From AP-15 sp963735445 (lineage in GTDB: Bacteria > Pseudomonadota > Alphaproteobacteria > ATCC43930 > CGMCC-115725): a DNA stretch of 64,000 nucleotides. Below, piece after piece: positions 1 to 8,932 of this stretch. Within the stretch, counting starts at the first letter, position 1. Each line of letters starts with the position of its first letter. The stretch covers positions 40,050-104,049 of the forward strand of contig CAVTLC010000051.1 of assembly GCA_963735445.1 (NCBI GenBank), written 5' to 3'. The notes under the pieces are model-generated. The model was given only the letters and a program-made list of their open reading frames with translations. It had not been told where the DNA came from and did no database searches. Made by a program: the position numbers and the translations under genes.

Positions 1-797
1 GGCAAATCGACCACAACGCGCGTGAACTTGCGGCGCAGCTCATAAAACAGCATGTCGATGGCACCGGCATCGACGACCAAATGCTGCTCCGCCGAGGTTT
101 CCGAGGCGAGAACCCGCAGACTCTCAGTCACTTTGACGGTTGCCCGCTCAATAAACAGGCTGTCGATCCGTGACGGCTGCTCCAACGCCTCGCACAATCC
201 ACCGCCGGGCTCCGTATCGAGCTTTAGGGCAACCGTCCCGAAATGAAGATCGAGATCGAGCAGGACGGTTCGCTCGCCATACTCCTCCGCGAACAGCCAG
301 GCACAGCCGACCGCGACGGTGGTGGTACCAACTCCTCCACGGCTGCCGATGAACGCCGTTACTTGCCCAAGTCCTGCGTCAGCCGCTTTCGAGCCTCCCG
401 GCCGCCAATCGAGGACAGCCGTGAGAGCATCGCGGCTTGGCGGCATAACGAGATAATCGGTTGCGCCGGCGGCAAGGAGGTCGCGATAGAGGCCGACATC
501 GTTGACCGTACCGAGGGCTATTATTCCGAGATCGGCCCCGCCGGCCGCACGCGCAGCCCCGATCTCGGAGATCGGCGCCGGCAAATCGGCGATGTCGAGC
601 AACACGACACGTGGCGCCAAACCGCTGCGCATGCGTCGTAGTGCAGCGTCGAGAGTGTCGGCAACAGCGAGCTCGTCGTCCAGTTGTAACTCGCGGATGA
701 CCCCTTGCAGCCGCTCGAGTGTCGGTTGATCGCGAAGGACAGCGAGAATGCCCTTGCGCTCAACCTTGGCGGTGGCTTGGCGCGCGGACGACTTCAA
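1..797 (-). CDS. cpaE: CpaE/TadZ pilus assembly ATPase-like protein (3' end cut off by window edge)
   Basis: Partial gene for the MinD-like CpaE/TadZ protein that localises the Tad/Flp pilus machine at the inner membrane. The minus frame stays open from about 797 to position 1 (some 265 residues). It first encodes a receiver-like domain with segments such as LLDIADLPAP and DLLAAGATDYLVMPP, then a deviant Walker A region GSRGGVGTTTVA (complement of about 312-350), followed by DLDLHFGTVALKLD, as in CpaE proteins. It follows cpaD on the same strand. The likeliest start is a TTG at 797 overlapping the cpaD stop (TTGA); no ATG is available nearby, so the exact start is uncertain. The rest of the ATPase domain lies outside the window. 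Confidence 0.85.
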   Translation of the reverse strand, partial: MKSSARQATAKVERKGILAVLRDQPTLERLQGVIRELQLDDELAVADTLDAALRRMRSGLAPRVVLLDIADLPAPISEIGAARAAGGADLGIIALGTVNDVGLYRDLLAAGATDYLVMPPSRDALTAVLDWRPGGSKAADAGLGQVTAFIGSRGGVGTTTVAVGCAWLFAEEYGERTVLLDLDLHFGTVALKLDTEPGGGLCEALEQPSRIDSLFIERATVKVTESLRVLASETSAEQHLVVDAGAIDMLFYELRRKFTRVVVDL

Positions 798-1471
798 GGC
801 GAACTCGGCCCGCTGTTTGATGGCGCACCCCCACCCGCCCCGGTCTGGATTGGTCCTAGCGTCGCTCCGGTTGGCAATTCCGGCACCTTATCGTTGAGGT
901 AGCGATCAACGGCTGCCGTTGCCGGCTTGCCCGAGGCGAGCCCGAGCTGGCGGCCCGAGGTGAGATCGCCCGGGCTCGCGACCATCAGCCCCAGATTGGT
1001 TGCGGTCGCGCAACCAAAATTGCTCGGCAGCGCATTGGTGAAATCGTTCGCGCGCGGCTGGCTCCAATTGGGGCACGGCGGCAAGGTGACGGCGTAGCGG
1101 CCGACAGTCACCACCGCGCGGTTGGGGGGTAATACCGGCAGCGGCTGTGCCGCGGCGACAATGCCCGAGCGCAGTAAATGGCTTGCAACTGCGGCCTCCC
1201 GCGCCGCGGCGACACTGGGCGGCCCACCAGCGGCAACCATCACGCGATCGGCGGGGCGGATCGCGCCGCTCGCCACGAGTTGATCGAGACGGACACCTTG
1301 CGCCGCCGAGAGCTGGTTCGAGTTGGGTGCGAAGCCGACCTCGAAGGTGCCCGTCGATCCTTCGACCTGAAGCCGGTTTGGCGCTTCGGCTTTGGTGTAC
1401 TCGGCAGCGCCTGGGGCGCACGCGGCGAGCGCCAATGCGATTGCGGGCAGGTAGCTCCGGATCATAGCCAT
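794..1471 (-). CDS. cpaD: CpaD pilus assembly lipoprotein
   Basis: CpaD-family outer-membrane lipoprotein of the Tad pilus, thought to assist or anchor the CpaC secretin. The product is about 225 residues. An N-terminal hydrophobic stretch ends in a lipobox LAAC with the lipidated cysteine at about residue 18. The C-terminal half carries the family hallmark NFGCATATNLGLMVASPGDL. The ATG at 1471 is preferred because it gives a compact lipoprotein signal; an upstream TTG at 1480 overlaps the cpaC stop and an ATG at 1465 is also possible. It sits between cpaC and cpaE with overlapping ends, consistent with one transcript. Confidence 0.88.
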   Translation of the reverse strand: MAMIRSYLPAIALALAACAPGAAEYTKAEAPNRLQVEGSTGTFEVGFAPNSNQLSAAQGVRLDQLVASGAIRPADRVMVAAGGPPSVAAAREAAVASHLLRSGIVAAAQPLPVLPPNRAVVTVGRYAVTLPPCPNWSQPRANDFTNALPSNFGCATATNLGLMVASPGDLTSGRQLGLASGKPATAAVDRYLNDKVPELPTGATLGPIQTGAGGGAPSNSGPSSP

Positions 1472-1476
1472 GCCCC

Positions 1477-2922
1477 TCAATCGATCCGAAAACCGGCGGG
1501 TCCGATCAGACCACTCCCGCCAGCATTAAGCGGGCCTCGGGCTGGCGCCGGCAGCCCACGCCGCCAAGTGTCGCCAAACAAGACTTGCTGCGCATCGTGC
1601 GGCGCCTCAAATCCGTCGGTCGGCGCAGCGGGCCTCGTAGTAGCTGGGCTGACCAGGTAGGGCGTGACGATGACGACGAGTTCGCTCTCGTTGTTCTGGA
1701 ACTTGTTCGAGCGGAACAATGCGCCGAGGATCGGAATGTCACTGAGCCATGGGACCTTGGAAATGTCCTGGCTGGTATTGTGCATAAGCAGCCCGGCGAG
1801 TGCGAAGCTCTGACCGCTGGCAAGCTCGAGCGTCGTCTCCGCGCGGCGGACGGTCAGGGCGGGTACTATTGAGCCGTTCAGCGGCACTCCATTGGCGAAA
1901 TCCAACTGACTGACCTCGGGCCGCACCCGCAGACTTAAATGGCTGGCGTCGATGATCGTCGGCGTAAACGCGAGTTGGACGCCGAATTGTTTGAACACGA
2001 TGGTGAATATCGCAGTGTTCCCGACGGACCCGGGTTGGGCCACCTCATACGGGAATTCACCGCCAGCGAGGAAGCTCGCGGTCTGGCCCGAAACCGCGGT
2101 CAGATTCGGCTCGGCCAATACTGTGAGAAAACCTTCAGTGGAGAGAGCGTCGACCGTAGCCAAAACATTCGAGAGCATCCCAACCGAAAGTTGGTTGGTC
2201 GGCATGGTCAAGCCCTGGTTGTTGACTGTGTTGAAACTGACTGTTCTGCCCAGTCGGCTCCAATCAATACCGATCTGTTTCAGGATTTTGCGATCGACTT
2301 CGGCGATGCGGACTTGGAGGTTGACTTGGTTTGGGGTGGCGACGGAAAGCCGGTTGACGACCTGCCCGCCCCTGACGGCTCCGGTGACCGCGGCGGCGAG
2401 CACCTTGGCCTTGTCGGCCTGGCCGGCATCGGCGACGGTGCCGCTCAACACCAGATTGGTGTCGACCTGATCGACTGAAATCGCGGAGCCCGGCACCAGG
2501 CGCTGCAGCGATTGGCGCAGCTGCGACAGCGCGAACTCGACGCGCACCGGCGCATTCAACAGCACGTTGTCACTCGCGTCGACGGCGTAGATTACCGTCG
2601 CTCCCGGCGATTTTGCCGTGACGTAAACGAGCTGGGGCGATTTAACCTGGACATCCGCGATCTCCGGATTGGCGATAAAGACAGTGCTGGCCGGCCGCGC
2701 GAGCCGGATCAGCGTACCCTTCCCTGCCTCCAATACGATTGGCGCGCCGTTAGCGGGTATTTGAACCGCGTCACGCGGGGACCAATGACCGCCTCCGCTC
2801 GCGGCTCTGATTGTCGGGCTGCGTTCGGCGCCGATCGCCCAGTTGGTGCTGGGAAAAACCAGCGCAGCCGAAATCAAACAATTGAATGCTCCGACGAATG
2901 CGAGGCGCAGCAACGGGTGCAT
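1477..2922 (-). CDS. cpaC: CpaC/RcpA outer-membrane secretin of the Tad pilus
   Basis: Secretin that forms the outer-membrane pore for the Flp pilus. About 481 residues, normal for CpaC. A signal peptide is followed by a periplasmic N-domain with FIANPEIADVQVKSP and a BON-like stretch (LVLSGTVADAGQADKA). The C-terminal secretin domain has the typical VLAEPNLTAVSGQTASFLAG and ASGQSFALAGLL segments. The ATG at 2922 gives a clean signal peptide; a TTG at 2934 overlapping the cpaB stop is an alternative. Cotranscribed with cpaB upstream and cpaD downstream. Confidence 0.93.
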   Translation of the reverse strand: MHPLLRLAFVGAFNCLISAALVFPSTNWAIGAERSPTIRAASGGGHWSPRDAVQIPANGAPIVLEAGKGTLIRLARPASTVFIANPEIADVQVKSPQLVYVTAKSPGATVIYAVDASDNVLLNAPVRVEFALSQLRQSLQRLVPGSAISVDQVDTNLVLSGTVADAGQADKAKVLAAAVTGAVRGGQVVNRLSVATPNQVNLQVRIAEVDRKILKQIGIDWSRLGRTVSFNTVNNQGLTMPTNQLSVGMLSNVLATVDALSTEGFLTVLAEPNLTAVSGQTASFLAGGEFPYEVAQPGSVGNTAIFTIVFKQFGVQLAFTPTIIDASHLSLRVRPEVSQLDFANGVPLNGSIVPALTVRRAETTLELASGQSFALAGLLMHNTSQDISKVPWLSDIPILGALFRSNKFQNNESELVVIVTPYLVSPATTRPAAPTDGFEAPHDAQQVLFGDTWRRGLPAPARGPLNAGGSGLIGPAGFRID

Positions 2923-2930
2923 AACGAACC

Positions 2931-3872
2931 TCAACTGCCCGGTTGCGACCCGGCGGAGTTGCCGGAGTTGCCAATACCGCGCAATACCGTTACCTTACCA
3001 TCGCTATAGTTATGGTTAAACAAAAAAGGTTTGGGGGCGAGGGGGCTAACCTCGCTGTCGAGCGTGAAGCTGGTCGGGTTTTCACGATCGATCGAAGCGG
3101 CCGGTGCATCAAGCACGGTTCCGGTAGTCGACTCGGCGCTCGCAAACGCAGTCAGCTTGGCGGGTAAGATTGATATCAAACTGCGCAGGCTCAGCGACAG
3201 CTTGCCGAGATCACCTGCCAGCGCCAGGATCTCGCTCTGCTTGGGCGTCACCTCGAGCGTGACGGTCCGCGCGACCACGGCTTGCCCGTCCTTGCTGTCG
3301 GGCCGCTGATCGATCCCGACAACTCTCACATCGCGCAGAACAGTCTCTGCAGCTTTACGTTGATAGCCATTGCCGCCCGCGCCCTCGACAGCTGTCGACA
3401 AGCTGGCCAGAACGTCGACCCGGTCACCGGGAAGAATGAAGCCCGACACATCGGAAGTCTGGTCGACCGCGATCGAGACCGCACGCATCCCGGGCTCCAG
3501 CACCGCTGCTATCGGGCCGCCATTGCCGCGGGCCACGATCTTCGCTCTGGCGATCGGCTCGCCGGCGGCAAACGGCTCGCGAGCGACCCATCCGGTGAAG
3601 GTCTTTTCAGAAGTAGCGCTGGAGACGATAAAGTCTCCGGCGATCGCATTGTCGGGCCACGGTCGCCATGCGAGATCGGACGGTTTCAAGATTTGCCCGC
3701 GGGTGATCGCCGTCGCCGCGACCAGTATCGACTTTTGCGGTGCGGGACGAGGCGGCGGAGGCGTGGCGACGACCACGGCTGGACGCTGGTTCAGCATGGA
3801 GCGCACGAGGGCCGCAGTACCCCCGGCAAGCAGGACCGCAATCAGAAAAAGGAATATCGTCCGGCCGCGCAT
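2931..3872 (-). CDS. cpaB: CpaB/RcpC Flp pilus assembly protein
   Basis: CpaB/RcpC-family periplasmic protein of the Tad pilus that works with the secretin. 313 residues. It starts with a membrane anchor (IFLFLIAVLLAGGTAALV, residues about 6-23), then a proline-rich linker, then an SAF domain (ILVAATAITRGQILKPSDL, about 48-66) and the RcpC-type domain (VSGFILPGDRVDVLASLS). Start is ATG. The stop is a few bases from the cpaC start, matching the usual cpaA-B-C-D-E order. Confidence 0.93.
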   Translation of the reverse strand: MRGRTIFLFLIAVLLAGGTAALVRSMLNQRPAVVVATPPPPRPAPQKSILVAATAITRGQILKPSDLAWRPWPDNAIAGDFIVSSATSEKTFTGWVAREPFAAGEPIARAKIVARGNGGPIAAVLEPGMRAVSIAVDQTSDVSGFILPGDRVDVLASLSTAVEGAGGNGYQRKAAETVLRDVRVVGIDQRPDSKDGQAVVARTVTLEVTPKQSEILALAGDLGKLSLSLRSLISILPAKLTAFASAESTTGTVLDAPAASIDRENPTSFTLDSEVSPLAPKPFLFNHNYSDGKVTVLRGIGNSGNSAGSQPGS

Positions 3873-3882
3873 GGCTTCACCA

Positions 3883-4392
3883 TCAGGCTAGATGCGGCGG
3901 GATCATTACGACTAAAGCCGCGCCGGCAATGGCAGCCCCATAGGGGAGGGGTACTCGGCCCGATGCGATCACTCGGTTGTGGATTGAACTCTCGATTGGG
4001 CGCCGGCGGGAACTGAGCCAAGTTCCGAGCGGCGTTAAAAAGGCCACCGCTAACGCACCGCCGAGTAACGCGGTGAGCAATAGCAATTTTGGCACCGCAG
4101 CCGGGCCTACCCATAGGCTCGCAGTGGCAAACAGCTTGACATCGCCCCCGCCGACGACGCCGCGAGCGAACAAGATTGCTCCGCCGGCGAGTACGAACGC
4201 TGCACAAGCGACACTCTCTACGGCGGCCACGATTGTCGCTTCGCGGGTGGCCGCAAATTCCAGCGGCCACAGGACGCATAACGCTACACTCACTCGATTA
4301 GGGATTACGAGCCGACGGCAATCTGTGATCGCCGCCACCACCATTAGCGCGACAAACCCCGCAAGCGGCAGCAGTTCCGGTCGGAGGACCAT
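3883..4392 (-). CDS. cpaA: CpaA prepilin peptidase (A24 family)
   Basis: Inner-membrane aspartic prepilin peptidase that processes Flp-type pilins. 169 residues, all hydrophobic segments, as in CpaA/TadV. The two catalytic aspartates are visible in AITDCRRLVIPN and in the GxGD-type motif GGGDVKLFA. The start is placed at ATG 4392 (MVLRPELLPLAGF), where the membrane protein proper begins; the frame stays open to 4497, but that part is polar and unlike the family. First gene of the cpaABCDE run in this window. Confidence 0.87.
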   Translation of the reverse strand: MVLRPELLPLAGFVALMVVAAITDCRRLVIPNRVSVALCVLWPLEFAATREATIVAAVESVACAAFVLAGGAILFARGVVGGGDVKLFATASLWVGPAAVPKLLLLTALLGGALAVAFLTPLGTWLSSRRRPIESSIHNRVIASGRVPLPYGAAIAGAALVVMIPPHLA

Positions 4393-4743
4393 TAGCCGCC
4401 CGCCATCCGAAACCCGAAGGCACAAGAACCGCGAACGCGGCGTCGGCTCAACAACGGCCGTAGAATTCGAGCGCACAAAGTCCGGCTGACCGGGCATGTC
4501 GATGATCCCGAGGGGATGGCGATGCGGCGGCCATCTTCGGGCCGACGAGTAAAAGAGGGATTAAGCGACGCTTGTGAACCCGGCGAGCCGCGCCAGCCGG
4601 ATTAGGACTCAAACGCGCACTGTTTCGCAGCCGCTCTTTCTCTGCGGCAGCCGTGAAGGGAGGTCGGAACCTCGGCTAATGCTTGTCCTCGAGACATAAT
4701 CGGCGGATGATCCACATCCGGGCCGTTAGAAAGGAATTCACTG
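4393..4743. other. Intergenic region upstream of cpaA and of the Rieske gene
   Basis: About 350 bases between divergent genes. It should hold promoters for the cpa operon (minus) and for the oxygenase (plus). A purine-rich ribosome-binding site (AGAAAGGA) lies about 8 bases before the 4744 start. I looked for a small Flp pilin gene, which often precedes cpaA, and found none on either strand. No convincing sigma-70 boxes were picked out. Confidence 0.5.
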
Positions 4744-6039
4744 ATGCTTTCACCCGAAGACAATGAATTGATCACCCGGGTCGGACCGGGAACCGCGATG
4801 GGCAATGTGTTGCGCCGTTATTGGATTCCGGCGCTGATGACGCGCGAATTGTCGGAGCCGGACGGCGAGCCGGTGCGGGTGCAATTGTTGGGTGAAAAGC
4901 TTGTCGCGTTTCGCGACACCCAAGACCGGGTCGGCCTTATAGACGAGTTTTGCCCGCATCGCCGCGTCTCCCTATGGTTCGGGCGCAACGAGGAAAGCGG
5001 TCTGCGCTGCGTTTATCACGGCTGGAAATTCGACGTTAACGGCAATTGCCTCGAACAGATGAACGAGCCCGAGCCGTTCTGCCATAAAGTCCGGCTGACC
5101 TCGTATCCGACCGTCGAGATGGGCGGGATTATCTGGGCTTATATGGGGCCAAAGGACAAAATGCCTGCACCCCCGGCCTTTGAGTGGACGCAGGTGCCAG
5201 AGACCCACCGCCACGTATCCAAGGTTTGGGAGGAGTGCAATTGGCTGCAGGCCCTTGAAGGCGGCATCGACACCTCGCACGCCCCGATCCTGCACCGGAC
5301 GATCACGGCCAACACAAACCGCCCGGGTATTCCCGTGAATGGGCCGTTTGTCCGCGGCAAGGCGCCGATCCTCGAAGTCGATATCACCGATTACGGCTAT
5401 CGCTATGTCGGCATTCGTCCGCTCGACGACGACAAGACCTATGTCCGCTCGTACCATTTCGTGATGCCGTTCACCCAGATCCGCCCACAACAATTGGGGC
5501 GTGCAATGGGCGGTGGTGATCGCACCAACATCGCCGGTCATATTTGGGTCCCGATCGATGACGAGAACTGCATGGTGTACAATTGGATGTACAGCTTTGG
5601 CGAGGAGGGCCTCACCGAAGATGACCGCATGGAACGTGGCAACGGCAACGGCCCCGATTATGTCGAGCAGTCGGGCGAGTTCCGCTCGTTCCGCAACAAG
5701 CGCAACAATTGGATGATCGATCGCAAGGTCCAGAAAAACGAGACCTTCACCGGCATCGATGGGGTCAACACCCAGGATCGCGCCCTGCAGGAAACGATGG
5801 GGCCGATCGTCGACCGCTCAAAGGAGCATCTGGGGCCGGCGGATCGAGCGATCATCGCTACCCGGCGCATGCTGCTGAATTCGGTTAAAGCGGTGCAGGC
5901 CGGCGGCAACCCGCCCGGAACCGACACCAGCTATTACCAGGCGCGGGCGATCGAAAAGATTTTCCCACGCGAAGAGACTTGGCGGCAGGCGGTTCTGCCC
6001 GAGATGTACGCCGAAGAGCTGCCGGTTGCAGCCAAATAG
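4744..6039 (+). CDS. Aromatic ring-hydroxylating Rieske oxygenase, phthalate 4,5-dioxygenase type
   Basis: Oxygenase component of a Rieske non-haem iron enzyme that would insert oxygen into an aromatic or aromatic-like substrate with electrons from a separate reductase. 431 residues. The [2Fe-2S] Rieske ligands are C70, H72, C89 and H92 (CPH ... CVYH). The mononuclear iron site shows D176, H179 and H184 in GGIDTSHAPILH. The C-terminal half has the phthalate-dioxygenase-like pattern RSFRNKRNNWMIDR and GVNTQDRALQE. ATG start with a good ribosome-binding site. No reductase or ferredoxin gene is nearby, so the substrate is unknown; a decayed 4,5-dihydroxyphthalate-decarboxylase-like gene lies 0.9 kb downstream. 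Confidence 0.9.
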   Translation: MLSPEDNELITRVGPGTAMGNVLRRYWIPALMTRELSEPDGEPVRVQLLGEKLVAFRDTQDRVGLIDEFCPHRRVSLWFGRNEESGLRCVYHGWKFDVNGNCLEQMNEPEPFCHKVRLTSYPTVEMGGIIWAYMGPKDKMPAPPAFEWTQVPETHRHVSKVWEECNWLQALEGGIDTSHAPILHRTITANTNRPGIPVNGPFVRGKAPILEVDITDYGYRYVGIRPLDDDKTYVRSYHFVMPFTQIRPQQLGRAMGGGDRTNIAGHIWVPIDDENCMVYNWMYSFGEEGLTEDDRMERGNGNGPDYVEQSGEFRSFRNKRNNWMIDRKVQKNETFTGIDGVNTQDRALQETMGPIVDRSKEHLGPADRAIIATRRMLLNSVKAVQAGGNPPGTDTSYYQARAIEKIFPREETWRQAVLPEMYAEELPVAAK

Positions 6040-6060
6040 AGTCAAAGTAATCCACTGAAT

Positions 6061-6097
6061 GTAGCGTGTGCCGGAAAAGTAGTCTGGCACACGCTAC
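6061..6097. terminator. Perfect 12-bp inverted repeat after the Rieske gene
   Basis: GTAGCGTGTGCC at 6061-6072 is exactly complementary to GGCACACGCTAC at 6086-6097, leaving a 13-base loop. It begins 21 bases after the oxygenase stop, so it may stop transcription or protect the 3' end, but there is no T-tract. A second smaller hairpin (TAGCCGG/CCGGCTA) lies at 6191-6208. Confidence 0.5.
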
Positions 6098-6267
6098 CAT
6101 GAAACGCGGTCCACGTAAGAAGCGGCAAGCGATTCTGCTGCTGACCCTTAACGTCAGCTGCGAACGCGTGATCGACAGGCGCGTGTTTGCTAGCCGGCCG
6201 CCCGGCTAACAGCGTGCTCGAACAGCGGCTCGGAAGCTGACGCACCGAGTATCCGCGGGAACTGACG

Positions 6268-6894
6268 TTGACGCATCCGGGTTTTCTGAACGGATGCAAG
6301 GGCTGTGGGAAACGTGAATTGATCGAGCGCCAACCTCGATCCACTAGCCGATTTCCGGGCGCGCTGCCGCATCCGACCCGGCCCTCACCCAAACCGCCGG
6401 GGCTTGGTTCGGTGCTTGCCCGCAACATCCGCATGATGGAGGAACGGCGAGACCGCGACGAAGCGACTGCCAGTTTTGAGGAACGTGTTGCCGACGCGAT
6501 CACCCAATTCACCGGCAGCATGCGGTTTGTCTATCTGCATGTCGTGCTGTTCGGGCTGTGGATTATCGTCAATCTCGGCATCGTTCCGGGAATACCCAAA
6601 TTCGACCCGTCGTTCGTAATCTTGGCGATGGTAGCGTCAGTCGAAGCCATCTTCCTGTCGACCTTTATCCTGATCAGCCAAAACCGGATGACTGCCGCCG
6701 CTGAAAAACGTGCCGAGCTCGATCTGCAGATCAACCTGTTAGCCGAGCACGAGGTCACTAAACTCGTTACGATGGTGTCGGCCATCGCCGCGCGGCTCGA
6801 CGTCAGAACCGAAGTTGATGACGAGGTCACTGAATTAAAGGAAGACGTCGCACCCGAAACCGTCCTCGACGAAATCGAAGAGCGAAAGCCGTAA
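6268..6894 (+). CDS. DUF1003 family membrane protein
   Basis: Predicted inner-membrane protein of the DUF1003 family, function unknown. About 208 residues from a TTG start. The N-terminus has a CKGCGK pair of cysteines seen in some family members, a basic/proline-rich linker, then an amphipathic stretch (MMEERRDRDEATASFEERVA). Two transmembrane segments follow (VYLHVVLFGLWIIVNLGIV and FVILAMVASVEAIFLSTFIL) and the family hallmark LISQNRM. The tail is acidic and probably helical. The start is uncertain because no ATG lies upstream in frame. A second DUF1003 protein is encoded at 60.7 kb. Confidence 0.75.
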   Translation: MTHPGFLNGCKGCGKRELIERQPRSTSRFPGALPHPTRPSPKPPGLGSVLARNIRMMEERRDRDEATASFEERVADAITQFTGSMRFVYLHVVLFGLWIIVNLGIVPGIPKFDPSFVILAMVASVEAIFLSTFILISQNRMTAAAEKRAELDLQINLLAEHEVTKLVTMVSAIAARLDVRTEVDDEVTELKEDVAPETVLDEIEERKP

Positions 6895-6905
6895 GATTTA
6901 AGCTG

Positions 6906-7495
6906 TCACGTCTTTAACGTCGTGCGGAAATAGATGTCGTCGAGCGCCAAGAGCCTGGTCAGCAATCCTTGCTCGACCGAGCCGCGGATCGCACGTTCGA
7001 GCGTGCGGCCCATCGCGGCAAGACCCAGCGGTATGGATCTTCGCCGACGATAGCGCTCTGCTCGGCAACGCCCTAGCCGGGAAAATAGGTGCGCATTATC
7101 TCGTGGCGCCGAGGGCGTTTGCGTGATCCGTAATCACAATGCCGCCGTGATATCGAAACCGGGCACCCCGAGCGCTTGCCGCGGACGTCCCCCAGACCGG
7201 CGATGCCCGAGGCCGTGTTGACATAGAGATTGGGCTAGTGGTGTTCGCGGTTCAAGAATATCGGCAGCGCCGATCAGTCCCATCTCGTGCCGTCGCTGCG
7301 CTCGCGCGCTAGCAATATCTCGGAGATTGACATCTCGGATGCGTCGAATTCGTCGTAGACGAGATTGCGATAAAACAAAGCTCCCGGTTCGACGGTGACA
7401 AAGTCCAGGTCGATGCCTTGCGGTTTGACGGTGCCGTCCTTGAGCGGATCGAGGCGGGGATTGTCGGAAAATGCGATCGTTATTCGCAACGCCAT
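6906..7495 (-). pseudogene. Decayed 4,5-dihydroxyphthalate decarboxylase-like / substrate-binding protein gene
   Basis: The minus strand starts with an intact N-terminus (MALRITIAFSDNPRLDPLKD, then PQGIDLDFVTVEPGALFYRN and FDASEMSISEILLARE), a pattern of the 4,5-dihydroxyphthalate decarboxylase / periplasmic-binding-like family. After about 70 residues it breaks. The following stretch NLYVNTASGIAGLGDVRGKR is in another frame, VPGFDITAA in a third, and the C-terminal end ERAIRGSVEQGLLTRLLALD ends at 6906. Family members are about 330 residues; only about 195 codons remain, so there is internal loss plus several frameshifts. This is more than one sequencing error could explain, and I call it a pseudogene. 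It lies close to the Rieske oxygenase. Confidence 0.7.
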
Positions 7496-7542
7496 GTCTT
7501 CTGCCTCCCACCATCTAGTGTCGTATTTCTAGCCGGGTGGGT

Positions 7543-8739
7543 TCAGATCACGCCGTCGTCGCGCAGATCGCGGATTTCGTCGGCGGCGATGCCGCAAATT
7601 TCCCCAAGCAAGTCGGCGGTATGCTCGCCGAGTTGCGGCGGACGGGTCACAGCGGCGGGTGAATCCGAGAGCTTAATCGGGCAGCCGACGGTCTGGTAAG
7701 TGCCGCGCGTCGGATAATCGACATCAACGATCATCTCGCGCTCCTTCAGGTGGGGGTCGGCGAGCACCTCGCCGGTGTCCTGGCAGGCGCCGCAGGGGAC
7801 GCCGGCAGCGCCCAGAACCTGCATTATCTGATGCTTTGTGCGAGCGCGCGTCCACGTCTCGATAATCGCGTTAAGTGGCACGCGATTTTCCCAACGGCCG
7901 TCCTCGTTCGCAAAGCGAGGGTCTTGCGCAATTTCGGGGCGGCCGATCGCGTCGGTAAAGGCGGGCCACATCTGCTGCTGCGCGGTAATGAAGACGTAGT
8001 CGTTGGGGCCGCCAGGGGCACAGGGATAGGTCGTGCTCGGTACGCCTCGGCCCATCTGGTTGCCGCGCCGCGGCATCGGCTCGCCAAACCGCTGGTGATC
8101 GCGAAGGCTGACCCGGATCAGGTTGACCACCGCGTCCTGCATCGACACTTCGACATGCTGGCCGCGACCGGTCGCGTGCCGCTGCTGCAAGGCAGCAAGG
8201 ATGCCGATCGCCATATGCATCCCGGTGCCGGAATCGCCGATCGCCGGCACCACAAAGGTCGGCGGATTTTCCGGAAAGCCCGTGATGCTCATCGCCCCGC
8301 CCATCGCCTGGGCAATCGGCTCGTAGCTCTTGTAATCCCGATAAGGGCCGTAGGTGCCAAAACCCTTGATCGTTGCGTAGATCAGCCGCGGGTTGAACTG
8401 CTTGAGCGCGTCGTAGCCAAAGCCCAAACGGTCGAGCGCGCCCGGCCCGAAATTCTCTAGCAGGACATCCGAGTTGGCGATCAGCTGGCGAAACAATTCC
8501 TTGCCGCGAGCGGTCTTCAGATTGAGAGTCAGGCTGCGCTTGTTGGCGTTGAACAGCAGAAAAAAGAGGCTGTCGCTATCCGCTCGGTCGCGCATGTTGC
8601 GGCGTGCGACGTCCCCGCCCTTGGGCTCTTCCAGCTTGATTACATCGGCGCCGAGAAACGCCAGGATCTGGGCGCAGGCGGGCCCCGCTTGGTTGTGCGT
8701 CATATCGATAATGCGAATGCCCGCGAGCGCCTGACTCAT
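7543..8739 (-). CDS. CaiB/BaiF class III CoA-transferase
   Basis: Family III CoA-transferase that moves CoA between carboxylic acids (formyl-CoA, succinyl-CoA or carnitinyl-CoA transferase type). 398 residues from ATG 8739, which gives the normal N-terminus LAGIRIIDMTHNQAGPACAQ; the frame is open further upstream but without family similarity. The catalytic aspartate of the family is D169 in PAIGDSGTGM. Other signatures are LGADVIKLEEPKGGD and GQHVEVSMQDA. It lies behind the decayed decarboxylase-like gene on the same strand, so it may belong to the same catabolic patch. Substrate unknown. Confidence 0.9.
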   Translation of the reverse strand: MSQALAGIRIIDMTHNQAGPACAQILAFLGADVIKLEEPKGGDVARRNMRDRADSDSLFFLLFNANKRSLTLNLKTARGKELFRQLIANSDVLLENFGPGALDRLGFGYDALKQFNPRLIYATIKGFGTYGPYRDYKSYEPIAQAMGGAMSITGFPENPPTFVVPAIGDSGTGMHMAIGILAALQQRHATGRGQHVEVSMQDAVVNLIRVSLRDHQRFGEPMPRRGNQMGRGVPSTTYPCAPGGPNDYVFITAQQQMWPAFTDAIGRPEIAQDPRFANEDGRWENRVPLNAIIETWTRARTKHQIMQVLGAAGVPCGACQDTGEVLADPHLKEREMIVDVDYPTRGTYQTVGCPIKLSDSPAAVTRPPQLGEHTADLLGEICGIAADEIRDLRDDGVI

Positions 8740-8932
8740 CTTTGCCTCCACGATTTGATTGATGCAGGCGAGCCTAGCACCGGCGATCTCGTTGCCAAAG
8801 TCGGTTGCAACCGCGCCAGCGCGCCGGCCTGGCATCATGATCTTGTCCCTCCTGTATCCGCGATTTGTGAGTCCTTTCGCGACAGCAGGTCTCCGCCTAT
8901 CCTGCGCAGGTTTTGAACGGGAGGACCGCGGG

